A stretch of 64,000 bases of DNA, taken from positions 62,983-126,982 of the forward strand of contig NZ_BDJB01000014.1 in the NCBI RefSeq assembly GCF_002117915.1, written 5' to 3'. The notes under the pieces are model-generated. The model was not told the origin of the DNA, made no database searches, and was given only the letters and a program-made list of their open reading frames with translations. Below are positions 45,069 to 54,651 of this stretch, piece after piece (within the stretch, counting starts at the first letter, position 1; each line of letters opens with the position of its first letter). The position numbers and the translations under genes were made by a program. Source of the stretch: Sphingomonas sp. TZW2008. Lineage in GTDB: Bacteria; Pseudomonadota; Alphaproteobacteria; Sphingomonadales; Sphingomonadaceae.

Positions 45069-46706
45069 TCACACCTCGATCATCAGGACGTCGACGACCG
45101 GCTTCTTGCCGGTCCAGCGCGTGGCGCAGCGGCGCACCGCGAGGCGCACGTCTTCGCGCACGCGATTGCGATCGCGATTGCGGCCGCGTGCCGCCTCCGC
45201 CGCCGCATCCTCCGCCTCGGCGATGAATGCGTCGCGCTCCTCCTCCACAGGGATGCCCTGCAGCCGCACCTGCGGCGTGCCGGCAAGCCGGCCGTCCTGC
45301 GCCAGTGCGAACGCAACCGAGATCTGGCCATTGACGCCGAGGCGGCGACGCTCGTTGATCGTCCCGCCGTCCGCCGGCAGGATCACGTCACCGTCAAGGA
45401 CTAGGCGGCCGACGGGCGCGTGGCCGATCTTGGCCGGATCACCGGGCGCAAGACGCACCAGATCGCCGTCGGTCTGCACCAGCGTGCGCGGAATGCCGCG
45501 CGCAAGGCCAAAGCGCGCCTGCTCCATCAGATGCCGCATCTCGCCGTGGACGGGCACGAGGACACGGGGCCGCAGCCAGCCGTAGAGCTGCTCGAGCTCG
45601 GGCCGGCCTGGGTGGCCCGACACGTGGACGTGCGCCTGCTTCTCCGTGACCATCGCGACGCCGCGACCGGCGAGGATGTTCTGGATACGACCGATCGCCA
45701 CCTCGTTGCCGGGAATCTGCTTCGACGAGAAGACGACGGTATCGCCCGCGTCGAGCTTGATCGGATGCTGGCCCTCCGCGACACGGGCGAGCGCCGCGCG
45801 CGGCTCGCCCTGCCCGCCCGTGGCGACGATCAGCACCTTGTCGCGCGGCAGCCGCATCGCCTCTTCGGGCGATACCGTATCGGGAAAATCGCGCAGATAG
45901 CCGCAGCTGCGCGCGACCTTGATGATACGATCGAGCGAGCGGCCGGTGACGCATAGGGTGCGCCCAGTCTCGCGCGCCACTTCGCCCAGCGTGTGCAGCC
46001 GCGCGGCGTTGGAGGCGAAGGTGGTGACGAGCACGCGCCCCTTCGCTTTGCCGATCGTCTCCATCAGCCCGCCGCGCACGTCGCTCTCGGAACCGGACGC
46101 GGTGTCGTTGAACACGTTGGTCGAATCGCACACCAGCACGTCGATCCCGCGATCGCCGATCGCCTTAAGCTCTTCGGCGCGCGCCGGCTTCCCGATCACC
46201 GGATCGGGATCGAGCTTCCAGTCGCCGGTGTGAAACACACGGCCCTGCGGTGTGTCGATGAGGAGCGCGTTCGCCTCAGGGATCGAGTGCGACATCGGCA
46301 CGAACTCGAACCCGAACGGGCCGACGCGGAATGACTTACCCGGTTCGATCACGCGCAGGTCGATCCGGTCGGCGATCCGCTCCTCCTCCAGCTTGTGGCG
46401 GATGAGCCCGGCGGTGAACGGCGTCGCGTAGATCGGCACACCGAGATCGTCGGCCAGATACGGCAGCGCGCCGATATGATCCTCATGCCCGTGCGTAATG
46501 ACGATGCCGTCGAGCGTGTCGAGCCGCTCCTCGATGAAGGCAAGGTCGGGCAGTACCAGATCGATGCCGGGATATTGGTGATCGGCAAAGGTGACGCCGC
46601 AATCGACCATCACCCAGCGGCCCTGCGCGCCATAGAGGTTCACGTTCATGCCGATCTCGCCCGAGCCGCCGAGGGCGCAGAAGAGAAGTTCGTCGTTCTT
46701 GGAAAT
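45069..46706 (-). CDS. rnj: Ribonuclease J
   Basis: RNase J is a metallo-beta-lactamase/beta-CASP nuclease with endo- and 5'-to-3' exonuclease activity in mRNA turnover. Motif HGHEDHIGALPYL binds zinc. Further visible are the MSHSIPEANA, HTGDWKLDPDP and beta-CASP HVSGHPGRPELEQL blocks. The first ATG (46649) would cut off the conserved strand LLFCALGGSGEIG. The frame is open to a TGA at 46719-46721 with no ATG, GTG, TTG or CTG in between. The best start is ATT at 46706, seven to eight bases after AAGGA, giving 545 residues (526 from the ATG). The coordinates follow this reading and the non-canonical start is inferred. Confidence 0.9.
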   Translation of the reverse strand: MSKNDELLFCALGGSGEIGMNVNLYGAQGRWVMVDCGVTFADHQYPGIDLVLPDLAFIEERLDTLDGIVITHGHEDHIGALPYLADDLGVPIYATPFTAGLIRHKLEEERIADRIDLRVIEPGKSFRVGPFGFEFVPMSHSIPEANALLIDTPQGRVFHTGDWKLDPDPVIGKPARAEELKAIGDRGIDVLVCDSTNVFNDTASGSESDVRGGLMETIGKAKGRVLVTTFASNAARLHTLGEVARETGRTLCVTGRSLDRIIKVARSCGYLRDFPDTVSPEEAMRLPRDKVLIVATGGQGEPRAALARVAEGQHPIKLDAGDTVVFSSKQIPGNEVAIGRIQNILAGRGVAMVTEKQAHVHVSGHPGRPELEQLYGWLRPRVLVPVHGEMRHLMEQARFGLARGIPRTLVQTDGDLVRLAPGDPAKIGHAPVGRLVLDGDVILPADGGTINERRRLGVNGQISVAFALAQDGRLAGTPQVRLQGIPVEEERDAFIAEAEDAAAEAARGRNRDRNRVREDVRLAVRRCATRWTGKKPVVDVLMIEV

Positions 46707-46925
46707 CGTATTCGTCCTTCAGCAACACCGCCGCAATGTGGCGGCGGTGCGGGCGCCGGGGCGCCTCATGATCAAGGCTTCGTTATCTGGGGGAAGCCCG
46801 TGCCCCAATCTCGTCGCCAAGCCGGTTGGCCGGGCGGTCAGTCCGCCGCGTCGCGAACGGTCGTTGCTACGCGCCAGCCAGGGCGTCTCGCAGCAACGGT
46901 TCGGCGGATGCGGCGGTGAAATCTT
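46707..46925 (-). promoter_or_regulatory. rnj leader region with hairpins and a short upstream ORF
   Basis: The 219 bases between coaX and rnj hold CACCGCCGC-CACATT-GCGGCGGTG, a perfect 9-base-pair stem (46726-46749) just ahead of the rnj Shine-Dalgarno, and a larger imperfect hairpin with GTTGCT/AGCAAC ends (46863-46897). A 16-codon ORF (ATG at 46769, TGA at 46719-46721) is in the same frame as rnj and includes the stem. These could regulate rnj, which in other bacteria controls its own mRNA. No clear promoter was seen. Confidence 0.45.
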
Positions 46926-47711
46926 TCACCCGATGATATGGGCGCGCTCGGCCATGATCGCCAGCCCCTGGATCGTCAGATCGGGCTCGATCGCGTCGAA
47001 TACCCCCGTGTGCTGCTCGAACAGCGTGGCGAGGCCGCCGGTGGCGATCACCTTGGCCGGACGCCCGATCTCCGCCTTCATCCGCGCGACCAGCCCCTCG
47101 ATCATCGCGAGATAACCCCAGTAGATGCCGATGTTCATCTGATCCACGGTGTTGCGGCCAATCACGGACAGGTTGTTCTTAGGCGCCTCGATCGCGATGC
47201 GCGGCAGCTTGGCCGCGGCGTTGACCAGCGCGTCGAGCGACAGGTTGATGCCCGGCGCGATGATTCCGCCCTTGTAGGCGCCGTTGAAGTCAGACACGTC
47301 GAGCGTCGTCGCGGTGCCGAAATCGATCACGATCAGGTCGCCGGCGTGCAGCGCGTGCGCCGCGATCGTGTTCACCGCCCGATCCGCGCCGAGGTTCTGC
47401 GGCTCGTCGACGTCGAGCGCGACGCCCCATTCGAGCGGCGCGCGCCCCGCGACCAGTGCGTCGGAACCGAAGTATTTGGACGAGAGCACCTGCAGATTGT
47501 GCAGCGCGCGCGGAACGACGGTGGAGACGACCACCGCGTCGACATCGCTGCGCTGATACCCTTCGAGCGCGAGCAGCTGGCTCAGCCACACGGCATACTC
47601 ATCCGCGGTGCGGCGCGGATCGGTGGCGATGCGCCAGCGCGTCTTGATCTCGCGCCCGTCGACGAGCGCGAAGACGATGTTGGTGTTCCCCGCATCGACC
47701 GCGAGCAGCAT
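46926..47711 (-). CDS. coaX: Type III pantothenate kinase
   Basis: CoaX phosphorylates pantothenate, the first step to coenzyme A. The 261-residue ASKHA-fold protein starts [16 protein letters not shown] (phosphate-1 motif with Asp6), has [14 protein letters not shown], then [12 protein letters not shown], and [14 protein letters not shown]. CoaX is not inhibited by CoA and needs a monovalent cation. It begins 11 bases after birA ends, as in many bacteria where birA and coaX are paired. Confidence 0.96.
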   Translation of the reverse strand: MLLAVDAGNTNIVFALVDGREIKTRWRIATDPRRTADEYAVWLSQLLALEGYQRSDVDAVVVSTVVPRALHNLQVLSSKYFGSDALVAGRAPLEWGVALDVDEPQNLGADRAVNTIAAHALHAGDLIVIDFGTATTLDVSDFNGAYKGGIIAPGINLSLDALVNAAAKLPRIAIEAPKNNLSVIGRNTVDQMNIGIYWGYLAMIEGLVARMKAEIGRPAKVIATGGLATLFEQHTGVFDAIEPDLTIQGLAIMAERAHIIG

Positions 47712-47722
47712 GATCTTCCCCC

Positions 47723-48442
47723 CTAAACCACGAACACGTCGGCGGCGTGGATGACACGGACCGCGCCATCCGCCAAGCGCAGCCGCAGTGCGCCGTCATC
47801 CGCTAGGCCAACGAACGCGCCCGCCAAAGATGATCCGTCCGACAGATTGGCGACGAGCGGCGTGCCGAGGGGATGTGCCTGCCCCTCCCAGCGCGCGATG
47901 ACGGGCGCGAGCCCGTCGCGGCGCCAGATGCCGAGCCAGCGCGCAAAATCGCTGACAAGGTGATCGAAGAGCTCGGCCGCCGAGTGCACCCACAAGCGAC
48001 CGGCGAGGCTCGCGGTCTGGCGCCCCTCGATCGTGGGGTGCGTCGCGAGATTGACGCCGAAGCCGGCAATCACCGCGTCGCCGCTGCGCTCGAGGAGAAT
48101 GCCGGCAAGCTTTGCGCCGTCAAGCAGCAGATCGTTGGGCCATTTGATCGTCACCGCGGGGCAGCCGAGCGTCCCGATCGTCTCGGCGAGCGCCACCGCG
48201 CAGACGAGCGCGAGTGACGCTGCAGGGGGATCCGTCGGCACGATCCGGATCAGCGTGCTGGCATAGAGGTTGCCGCCCAGCGATTCCCATGCACGACCTT
48301 GACGCCCGCGGCCCGCCGTCTGCCGCTCGGCGCGCAGCCAGCTGCCTTCGTGCGCGCCATCGGCGGCGAGCGCGAGGAGGTCGGCGTTGGTCGAGCCGGT
48401 CTCCGCGACCGTCAGGATCGCCGGCAGCGCCGGTCCGCTCAG
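47723..48442 (-). CDS. birA: Biotin--[acetyl-CoA-carboxylase] ligase
   Basis: BirA attaches biotin to the carrier protein of acetyl-CoA carboxylase. The conserved N-terminus [17 protein letters not shown], the biotinyl-AMP loop [19 protein letters not shown] and [18 protein letters not shown] are continuous in this frame, then a small C-terminal domain. There is no N-terminal DNA-binding domain, so it is the monofunctional form. The first conventional start (GTG 48241) would delete the GRGR loop, so the gene must start earlier. No ATG, GTG or TTG precedes it before a stop. CTG at 48442, overlapping the nuoN stop, or CTG at 48427 are the candidates. The coordinates use the former (239 residues). 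Confidence 0.85.
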   Translation of the reverse strand: MSGPALPAILTVAETGSTNADLLALAADGAHEGSWLRAERQTAGRGRQGRAWESLGGNLYASTLIRIVPTDPPAASLALVCAVALAETIGTLGCPAVTIKWPNDLLLDGAKLAGILLERSGDAVIAGFGVNLATHPTIEGRQTASLAGRLWVHSAAELFDHLVSDFARWLGIWRRDGLAPVIARWEGQAHPLGTPLVANLSDGSSLAGAFVGLADDGALRLRLADGAVRVIHAADVFVV

Positions 48443-49899
48443 AACAGCGCCTGCGCTGCCGCCATCGTCCAGCTACCGAGCAGCGGAATGGCGAGATAGC
48501 CGAGCGGCGATACTGCGACCGCGGCCACCGCGATCAGCCCGCCCTCCAGCCGATCACCCGTGCCGAACGCCGCAGCCGGCTCATCAAAGTACATCGTCTT
48601 GACGACGCGCAGATAATAATAGGCGCCGATCGTGCTCGCCGCGATGCCGACGACGGCGAGCGGGAACAGCCCGGCGCGCACCGCGGCATCGAACACCGCG
48701 AACTTCGCCCAGAACCCGAACAGCGGCGGGATGCCGGCAAGGCTGAACATGAAGATCGCCAGCGCAGCGGCCAGGCCCGGGCGGCTGCGCGACAGGCCGG
48801 AGAGCGAGGCGATCGTCTCGATCGGCTGCCCCGCCTCGTCGCGCATCTGCAGCACGACGAGGAACGCGCCGAGCGTCGTCGCGATGTAGATCGCCATGTA
48901 CGTCAGCACCGACGCGACACCCTCGGGCGTTGCCGCTGCGAGGCCGATCAGCGCGAAACCGACGTTGTTGATCGACGAATAGGCGAGCAGGCGCTTGATG
49001 TTGCTCTGCCCGATCGCGGCAACCGCGCCGAGGATGATCGACGCGAGCGCGGCGAAGATCACGATCTGGCGCCACTGGTCCGCCGCCGGGCCCATCGCCT
49101 CGATCGCGACGCGTGCCGCAAGCCCCATCGCGGCTACCTTCGGCGCGGAGGCGAAGAACGCGGTCACCGGCGTCGGCGCGCCTTCGTAGACGTCGGGCGT
49201 CCACATGTGGAACGGCACCGCGCTGATCTTGAAGGCGATGCCGGCGAAGACAAAGACGAGCCCGAACATGAGGCCGATCGACTTCGCGTCGCCCGTCAGC
49301 GTTGCCGCGCCATACGCGCCAGCAATCTCGCCGAACATCGTCGAGCCGGTGAAGCCGTAAACAAGGCTGATGCCGTAGAGGAGGATGCCGCTGGCAAGCG
49401 CGCCGAGCACGAAATACTTTAGGCCAGCCTCCGCTGAACGCGCGTCCTGCCGCATGAAGCTGGCGAGTACATAGGCGGCGAGGCTCTGCAGCTCGAGACC
49501 GATGTAGAGCGTCAGCAGATCGCCGGCGGAGACCATGATCCCCATGCCAATCGCCGACAGCAGGATCAGCACGGGATATTCGGGCCGCAGGTCGTCACCC
49601 GCGGTGCGCTCGAAGAAGCTCGGCGCAAGGACGATCGCGATCGCCGAGGCGATGTAGATCAGCACCTTGCCGAAGCCGGCGAAGGCATCCGCACGGTACA
49701 TGCCGTCGAACGCCGCGCCGCCGCCCGTCGCGGGCCCGATCAGCGCGAGGCACGCGCCGCCAAGTACCGCAACCGCCGTCCACGAGATCGCTCGCGTCGC
49801 CGTGGCAGGCGCCCAAGCCGACACCATCATCAGCGCCAGCGCACCGAGCGCCAGCACGACTTCGGGAAGGGTCATCGCGACCTGCGATGCATAGTCCAT
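48439..49899 (-). CDS. nuoN: NADH-quinone oxidoreductase subunit N
   Basis: An antiporter-like membrane subunit of complex I with about 14 helices and 486 residues. The conserved lysine and glutamate helices are in GLELQSLAAYVLASFMR and KISAVPFHMWTPDVYEGAPT. The block IKRLLAYSSINNVGFALIGL is the discontinuous helix region. Its start overlaps the nuoM stop by one base (TGATG). It pumps protons with NuoL and NuoM. Confidence 0.97.
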   Translation of the reverse strand: MDYASQVAMTLPEVVLALGALALMMVSAWAPATATRAISWTAVAVLGGACLALIGPATGGGAAFDGMYRADAFAGFGKVLIYIASAIAIVLAPSFFERTAGDDLRPEYPVLILLSAIGMGIMVSAGDLLTLYIGLELQSLAAYVLASFMRQDARSAEAGLKYFVLGALASGILLYGISLVYGFTGSTMFGEIAGAYGAATLTGDAKSIGLMFGLVFVFAGIAFKISAVPFHMWTPDVYEGAPTPVTAFFASAPKVAAMGLAARVAIEAMGPAADQWRQIVIFAALASIILGAVAAIGQSNIKRLLAYSSINNVGFALIGLAAATPEGVASVLTYMAIYIATTLGAFLVVLQMRDEAGQPIETIASLSGLSRSRPGLAAALAIFMFSLAGIPPLFGFWAKFAVFDAAVRAGLFPLAVVGIAASTIGAYYYLRVVKTMYFDEPAAAFGTGDRLEGGLIAVAAVAVSPLGYLAIPLLGSWTMAAAQALF

Positions 49900-51452
49900 C
49901 AGTGCGCCTTTCCGGGGGCGGTGGCGTGCGCGGCGCCTTCTGCATGCGCGGCGGGAACGATGCCGGTGCCGGGTGTCGGGCGCGAGTCACCGGCGGGCTG
50001 TGCGCGCTCGATCCGCGCGAGCAGTCGCGCGGTGTCAGCGCGCATCGGCGCGAGGAAGCTTTCGGGATAGACGCCCATCCACAGCACCGCGGCGGCGATC
50101 GGTGCGAGCAGCCAGAGTTCACGGCGCGACAGATCGGGCATCGCGCGCACCTCTTCCGACTTGATCTCGCCAAACACCACGCGGCGGTACAGATAGAGCA
50201 TGTACGCCGCGCCGAGGATAATGCCGGTGGTGCACAGCAGCGCGATCGTCGTCGACACCTTGTACGTGCCCATCAACGCCAGCAGCTCGCCGACGAAGTT
50301 GCTCGTCCCTGGCAGGCCGATCGACGCCATCGTGAAGAGCAGGAAGAAGACGGCGTAGCGCGGCATGTTGCTGGCAAGCCCGCCGTAGCGCGCGATCTCG
50401 CGAGTGTGTAGGCGATCGTAGATCACGCCGACGCACAGGAACAGCGCGCCAGAGACGAGCCCGTGCCCGAGCATCACCATCATCGCGCCCTCGATCCCCT
50501 GCGCGTTGAACGCGAACAGGCCGATCGTGACGATCGCCATGTGCGCGACCGACGAATAGGCGATCAGCTTCTTCATGTCCGACTGCACCAGCGCGACGAG
50601 GCTGGTGTAGATCACCGCCACCGCCGACAGCGCGAAGACGAGCCAGACGAGCTGCGACGACGCCTCCGGGAACATCGGCAGGCTGAAGCGCAGGAAGCCG
50701 TAGCCGCCGAGCTTCAGCAGCACGCCCGCCAGGATCACCGATCCCGCCGTCGGCGCCTGGACGTGCGCATCGGGCAACCAAGTGTGGACCGGCCACATCG
50801 GCATCTTCACCGCGAAGGAGGCGAAGAAGGCGAGCCACAGCCAGGTCTGCACGTCCGGCGGGAAATCATACGCCATCAGCGCCGGGATCGACGTCGTGTC
50901 CGCAGTGATGCTCATGTAGAGCATCGCGATGAACATCAGCAGCGAGCCGAGCAGCGTGTACAGGAAGAACTTGTACGACGCGTAGATGCGGTTCGCACCG
51001 CCCCAGATACCGATGATGAGGAACATCGGGATCAGGCCGGCTTCGAAGAAGATGTAGAACAGGAAGATATCCTGCGCCGCGAAGGTGCCGATCATCAGCA
51101 CTTCGGTGAGCAGGAACGCCGCCATGTATTCGGGCACGCGTTTTTCGATCGCGTCCCACGATGCGCCAATGCAGATCGGCATCAGGAACACGCTGAGCGC
51201 AATCAGCAGCAGCGCATAGCCGTCGATGCCAAGCGCCCAGGCGAAGCGGCCGAACAGCGGCGCATATTCGACGAACTGCCACTGCGCGCCGCCGACGTCG
51301 AAGCTGAGCCACAGGATGACGCCGAGCGCCAGATCGGCGAGCGTCGCCGCCAGCGCGAGCCAGCGCGCGCTCTGTGCCGACAGGAAGAGGCAGGCGACCG
51401 CGGCGAGCGCCGGGATTGCGAGCATCAGCGAGAGGATGGGAAAACCGGTCAC
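49899..51452 (-). CDS. nuoM: NADH-quinone oxidoreductase subunit M
   Basis: This 517-residue proton-pumping membrane subunit shows the conserved FYIFFEAGLIPMFLIIGIWGG and VKMPMWPVHTWLPDAHVQAPT segments and the LIAYSSVAHMAIVTIGL broken helix. GTG at 51452 (VTGFPILSLM) is the start. GGGGGCGAA is directly ahead of it, and it overlaps the stop of a small ORF. The C-terminal ~40 residues are Ala/His-rich and variable. Confidence 0.97.
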   Translation of the reverse strand: MTGFPILSLMLAIPALAAVACLFLSAQSARWLALAATLADLALGVILWLSFDVGGAQWQFVEYAPLFGRFAWALGIDGYALLLIALSVFLMPICIGASWDAIEKRVPEYMAAFLLTEVLMIGTFAAQDIFLFYIFFEAGLIPMFLIIGIWGGANRIYASYKFFLYTLLGSLLMFIAMLYMSITADTTSIPALMAYDFPPDVQTWLWLAFFASFAVKMPMWPVHTWLPDAHVQAPTAGSVILAGVLLKLGGYGFLRFSLPMFPEASSQLVWLVFALSAVAVIYTSLVALVQSDMKKLIAYSSVAHMAIVTIGLFAFNAQGIEGAMMVMLGHGLVSGALFLCVGVIYDRLHTREIARYGGLASNMPRYAVFFLLFTMASIGLPGTSNFVGELLALMGTYKVSTTIALLCTTGIILGAAYMLYLYRRVVFGEIKSEEVRAMPDLSRRELWLLAPIAAAVLWMGVYPESFLAPMRADTARLLARIERAQPAGDSRPTPGTGIVPAAHAEGAAHATAPGKAH

Positions 51453-51580
51453 TTCGCCCCCAGCAGGCCGTTCGGGCCGCGCGCCGATGCGCCACGCCCT
51501 TCCCCGAACAGCGGGGCGATGAGATCAAGCGTTGCGGCGCGAGCGGCCGAAACGCGCGTGGTGGTGTCCGCGCGGATCAT
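51449..51580 (-). CDS. Possible 43-residue ORF between nuoL and nuoM
   Basis: The ORF starts with ATG overlapping the nuoL stop (ATGA) and ends with TGA overlapping the nuoM GTG start (GTGA), so it fills the entire 124-base gap in frame. The start is MIRADTTTRVSAARAATLDL and the end is NGLLGAK. It has no membrane helix, no recognisable domain and GC-rich third positions like its neighbours. There is no own Shine-Dalgarno, so it would depend on translational coupling. It could be a coupling peptide or an accident of sequence. Confidence 0.4.
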   Translation of the reverse strand: MIRADTTTRVSAARAATLDLIAPLFGEGRGASARGPNGLLGAK

Positions 51581-53682
51581 CCTGCGATCACCCAGGTCGC
51601 CGCGGCGGTGAGCCCGATCAGCATGACGAAGGCGTAGGTGTAGACGTAGCCTGTCTGCACCCGGCCGGCGACCCGGCTGGTCACCTGCGTCACCCAGGCC
51701 GCGCCGTTCGGGCCGAAGCGGTCGATCGTGCCCTCGTCGCCCTTGTGCCACAGCAGGCGGCCGATCGCGAATGCCGGCCGGACGAACAGCAGGTTGTACA
51801 GCTCGTCGAAATACCATTTGTGCGCGATGAAATCGTACAGCGCGTCGAACGTCGTCGTGAAGCGACGCGGCCAATCGGTACGACGGATATAGGCCATCCA
51901 CGCGCCGAACAGACCGATCAGCATGACGATCGTCGCGGCGAGCTTCACCAGCAGCGGCACGGCGTGCATCTCGTGCATCAGATGTTCGTTGAACGCGAGG
52001 CTGCCGCGCCAGAACCGCTCGCCCGCCTCGGGCTCGATGAACCAGCCATGGAACACATAGCCGGCGAACACGGCGCCAAGCGACAGCACGATGAGCGGCA
52101 CCAGCATCGACACCGGGCTCTCGTGCGGATGGTAGCCCGCGGTGCCCGTCGGCACGGACTCTATGTCGCGGCCGTGGGCGTGCGGCGCATGGCCGGCGTC
52201 CTCCGCGGCGGGATCATCATGCCCGTGCGCCTCGTGACCGTGCGCATCGTGGCCATGCGCGTCGGGGCCGTGACCATGCGCGTCGTGGACAGCGTGCTGG
52301 ATATGCTCGGACCCGGCCCAACGCGGTGCGCCCCAGAAGGTGAGGAACATCAGACGCCACGAATAGAAGCTCGTCAGTAGCGCGGCGATCGTGCCGACCC
52401 AGAACGCGCCCTGCCCGCGCCCCGACGCCCAGGCGACCTCGAGGATCGCGTCCTTCGAATGGTAGCCGGCGAAACCGCCGACGCCGTAGATGCCGACGCC
52501 GGTGATCGCCAACGTACCGAGCAGCATCGCCCAGAAGGTGATCGGGATATGCCGGCGCAGGCCGCCGTAGAAACGCATGTCCTGCTCGTGATGCATCGCG
52601 TGGATCACCGAGCCCGCGCCGAGGAACAGCAGCGCCTTGAAGAAGGCGTGCGTGAACAGGTGGAACATCGCCGCGCCATAGGCGCCGACGCCCGCGGCGA
52701 AGAACATGTAGCCGAGCTGCGAGCACGTCGAATAGGCGATCACGCGCTTGATGTCGGTCTGCGTCGTGCCGATCGTCGCGGCGAAGATACACGTTGCGGC
52801 ACCGATCGCAGTGACGACGTGGAGCGCAGTCTGCGAAGTTTCGAACATCGGCGATAGGCGGCAGACCATGAATACGCCCGCGGTGACCATCGTCGCGGCG
52901 TGGATCAGCGCCGACACCGGGGTCGGGCCTTCCATCGCGTCGGGCAGCCAGGTGTGCAGGCCAAGCTGCGCCGACTTGCCCATCGCGCCGACGAACAGGA
53001 GCAGGCAGAGCACCGTCATCGTATCGAAGCGGTAGCCGAGGAAGCCGATCGTCGATCCAGCCATGCCGGGCGCAGCCTCAAGGATCGCGGGGATCGAGAC
53101 CGTGTCGAACACGAGATAGGTGCCGAAGATGCCGAGCATGAAGCCCAGGTCACCGACGCGATTGACGACGAACGCCTTGATCGCGGCGGCGCTGGCGCTC
53201 GGCTTCTTGAACCAGAAACCGATCAGCAGGTAGCTAGCGAGACCGACGCCTTCCCAGCCGAAGAACATCTGGATGAGGTTGTCCGCCGTCACCAGCATCA
53301 GCATCGCAAAGGTGAACAGCGACAGATAGGCGAAGAACCGTGGCTGATCCGGATCCTCCTCCATATACCCCCAGCTGTAGAGGTGAACGAGCGCCGAGAC
53401 GCTGGTGATGACCACCAGCATGACGCTGGTCAGCGCATCGACGCGCAGCGCCCACGACACGTCGAAGCTGCCCGAGGTGATGAAGTGGAGCACCGGCGTG
53501 ACGGAGGCCGAGAGGCTGCCCGTCATGAAGCCGATGAAGATCGGCCACGACAGCGCGCACGCGATGAACAACGCGGCGGTCGTCACACCCTTCGCAGCGA
53601 CGTTGCCGATCGCACGATTGCCGAGCCCGGCAATCGCCGCCGCGAGCAGCGGCAGGAAGACGATGAAGAGGATCGAGGTCAC
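51577..53682 (-). CDS. nuoL: NADH-quinone oxidoreductase subunit L
   Basis: The largest membrane subunit (701 residues) has 14 antiporter helices, the blocks MFFGWEGVGLASYLLIGFW and AQLGLHTWLPDAMEGPTPVSALIHA, and a long lateral helix at the C-terminus. Between helices near residues 475-510 an expanded His/Gly/Ala-rich loop (DAHGHGPDAHGHDAHGHEAH) is inserted. It has many histidines that could bind metal, and such loops vary among relatives. Its stop overlaps the small 43-residue ORF. Confidence 0.97.
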   Translation of the reverse strand: MTSILFIVFLPLLAAAIAGLGNRAIGNVAAKGVTTAALFIACALSWPIFIGFMTGSLSASVTPVLHFITSGSFDVSWALRVDALTSVMLVVITSVSALVHLYSWGYMEEDPDQPRFFAYLSLFTFAMLMLVTADNLIQMFFGWEGVGLASYLLIGFWFKKPSASAAAIKAFVVNRVGDLGFMLGIFGTYLVFDTVSIPAILEAAPGMAGSTIGFLGYRFDTMTVLCLLLFVGAMGKSAQLGLHTWLPDAMEGPTPVSALIHAATMVTAGVFMVCRLSPMFETSQTALHVVTAIGAATCIFAATIGTTQTDIKRVIAYSTCSQLGYMFFAAGVGAYGAAMFHLFTHAFFKALLFLGAGSVIHAMHHEQDMRFYGGLRRHIPITFWAMLLGTLAITGVGIYGVGGFAGYHSKDAILEVAWASGRGQGAFWVGTIAALLTSFYSWRLMFLTFWGAPRWAGSEHIQHAVHDAHGHGPDAHGHDAHGHEAHGHDDPAAEDAGHAPHAHGRDIESVPTGTAGYHPHESPVSMLVPLIVLSLGAVFAGYVFHGWFIEPEAGERFWRGSLAFNEHLMHEMHAVPLLVKLAATIVMLIGLFGAWMAYIRRTDWPRRFTTTFDALYDFIAHKWYFDELYNLLFVRPAFAIGRLLWHKGDEGTIDRFGPNGAAWVTQVTSRVAGRVQTGYVYTYAFVMLIGLTAAATWVIAG

Positions 53683-53689
53683 GGGTCGT

Positions 53690-54004
53690 TCAGCCCTTCA
53701 TCCGGCTGGGATCGTCGACCGAGATCGAGCCCCGACCGCGGAAGAAGATGACGAGAATGGCGAGCCCGATCGCCGCCTCACCGGCAGCGACGGTCAGCAC
53801 GAACATCGCGAAAACTTGCCCGACGAGATCGTTCAACGCCGCCGAGAAGGCGACGAGATTGATGTTCACCGCGAGCAGGATCAGCTCGATCGCCATCAGG
53901 ATGACGATGATGTTCTTGCGGTTGAGGAAGATCCCCAGCACGCCCATCGTGAACAGCAGTGCCGCCACGACGAGATAGTGGATCAGGCCGATCGCCCCGG
54001 TCAC
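53690..54004 (-). CDS. nuoK: NADH-quinone oxidoreductase subunit K
   Basis: A 104-residue membrane subunit with three helices and the two conserved glutamates in [21 protein letters not shown] and [14 protein letters not shown]. The GTG start at 54004 overlaps the nuoJ stop (GTGA). The longer open frame beyond is the shadow of nuoJ. It is part of the proton channel linking the quinone site to NuoN. Confidence 0.95.
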   Translation of the reverse strand: MTGAIGLIHYLVVAALLFTMGVLGIFLNRKNIIVILMAIELILLAVNINLVAFSAALNDLVGQVFAMFVLTVAAGEAAIGLAILVIFFRGRGSISVDDPSRMKG

Positions 54005-54612
54005 AGCTGCACCCCCTGCCCGATTTCCGGCCGCATGTTGCGTGTCGCATCCTGCGGGCGGCGTGCGATCTGCGCGGCGATGTTCTGCGGGCGCACGCCG
54101 TGTCGCTGGCGGTGCGTCAGGACGATCGCGCCGATCATCGCGACGAGCAGCACGAGCCCCGCGCCCTCGAACACGAACAGGTAGCGCGTGTAGAGGAGGT
54201 TGCCGATCGCCTGGATGTTGGGCAGCGTCGCGTCGGTCGGCGCCGCACGCCGCGCGAGATCGACCCCGCCCGCGCTCCATGCGCCGACGCCAATCAGGAT
54301 CTCGCACACCAGCGCCACCGCGAGCACCAGCCCCAGCCCGAAATACCGCACGAAACCAGCGCGTAGCTCAGCGAAGTCGATATCGAGCATCATGACGACG
54401 AAGAGGAACAGCACCGCGACCGCCCCGACGTAGACGATGACGAGAAGCATCGCGATGAACTCAGCGCCCACCAGCACCATAAGCCCGGCGGCGTTGAAGA
54501 ACGCCAGGATCAGCCACAGCACGCTGTGCACCGGGTTGCGCGAGCCGATCGTCATCGCGCCCGACACGAGCACGACGACGGCGAAGAGATAGAAGGCGAT
54601 GGCCTGGATCAT
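54001..54612 (-). CDS. nuoJ: NADH-quinone oxidoreductase subunit J
   Basis: A 203-residue subunit with five membrane helices, including the pi-bulge helix [20 protein letters not shown]. The C-terminal ~30 residues are soluble. It starts 39 bases after nuoI ends. It contributes to the proton path and couples quinone reduction to pumping. Confidence 0.95.
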   Translation of the reverse strand: MIQAIAFYLFAVVVLVSGAMTIGSRNPVHSVLWLILAFFNAAGLMVLVGAEFIAMLLVIVYVGAVAVLFLFVVMMLDIDFAELRAGFVRYFGLGLVLAVALVCEILIGVGAWSAGGVDLARRAAPTDATLPNIQAIGNLLYTRYLFVFEGAGLVLLVAMIGAIVLTHRQRHGVRPQNIAAQIARRPQDATRNMRPEIGQGVQL

Positions 54613-54651
54613 GCCATCACCACGGGGGTGCGGTGAATCATCGCGCGTCGC

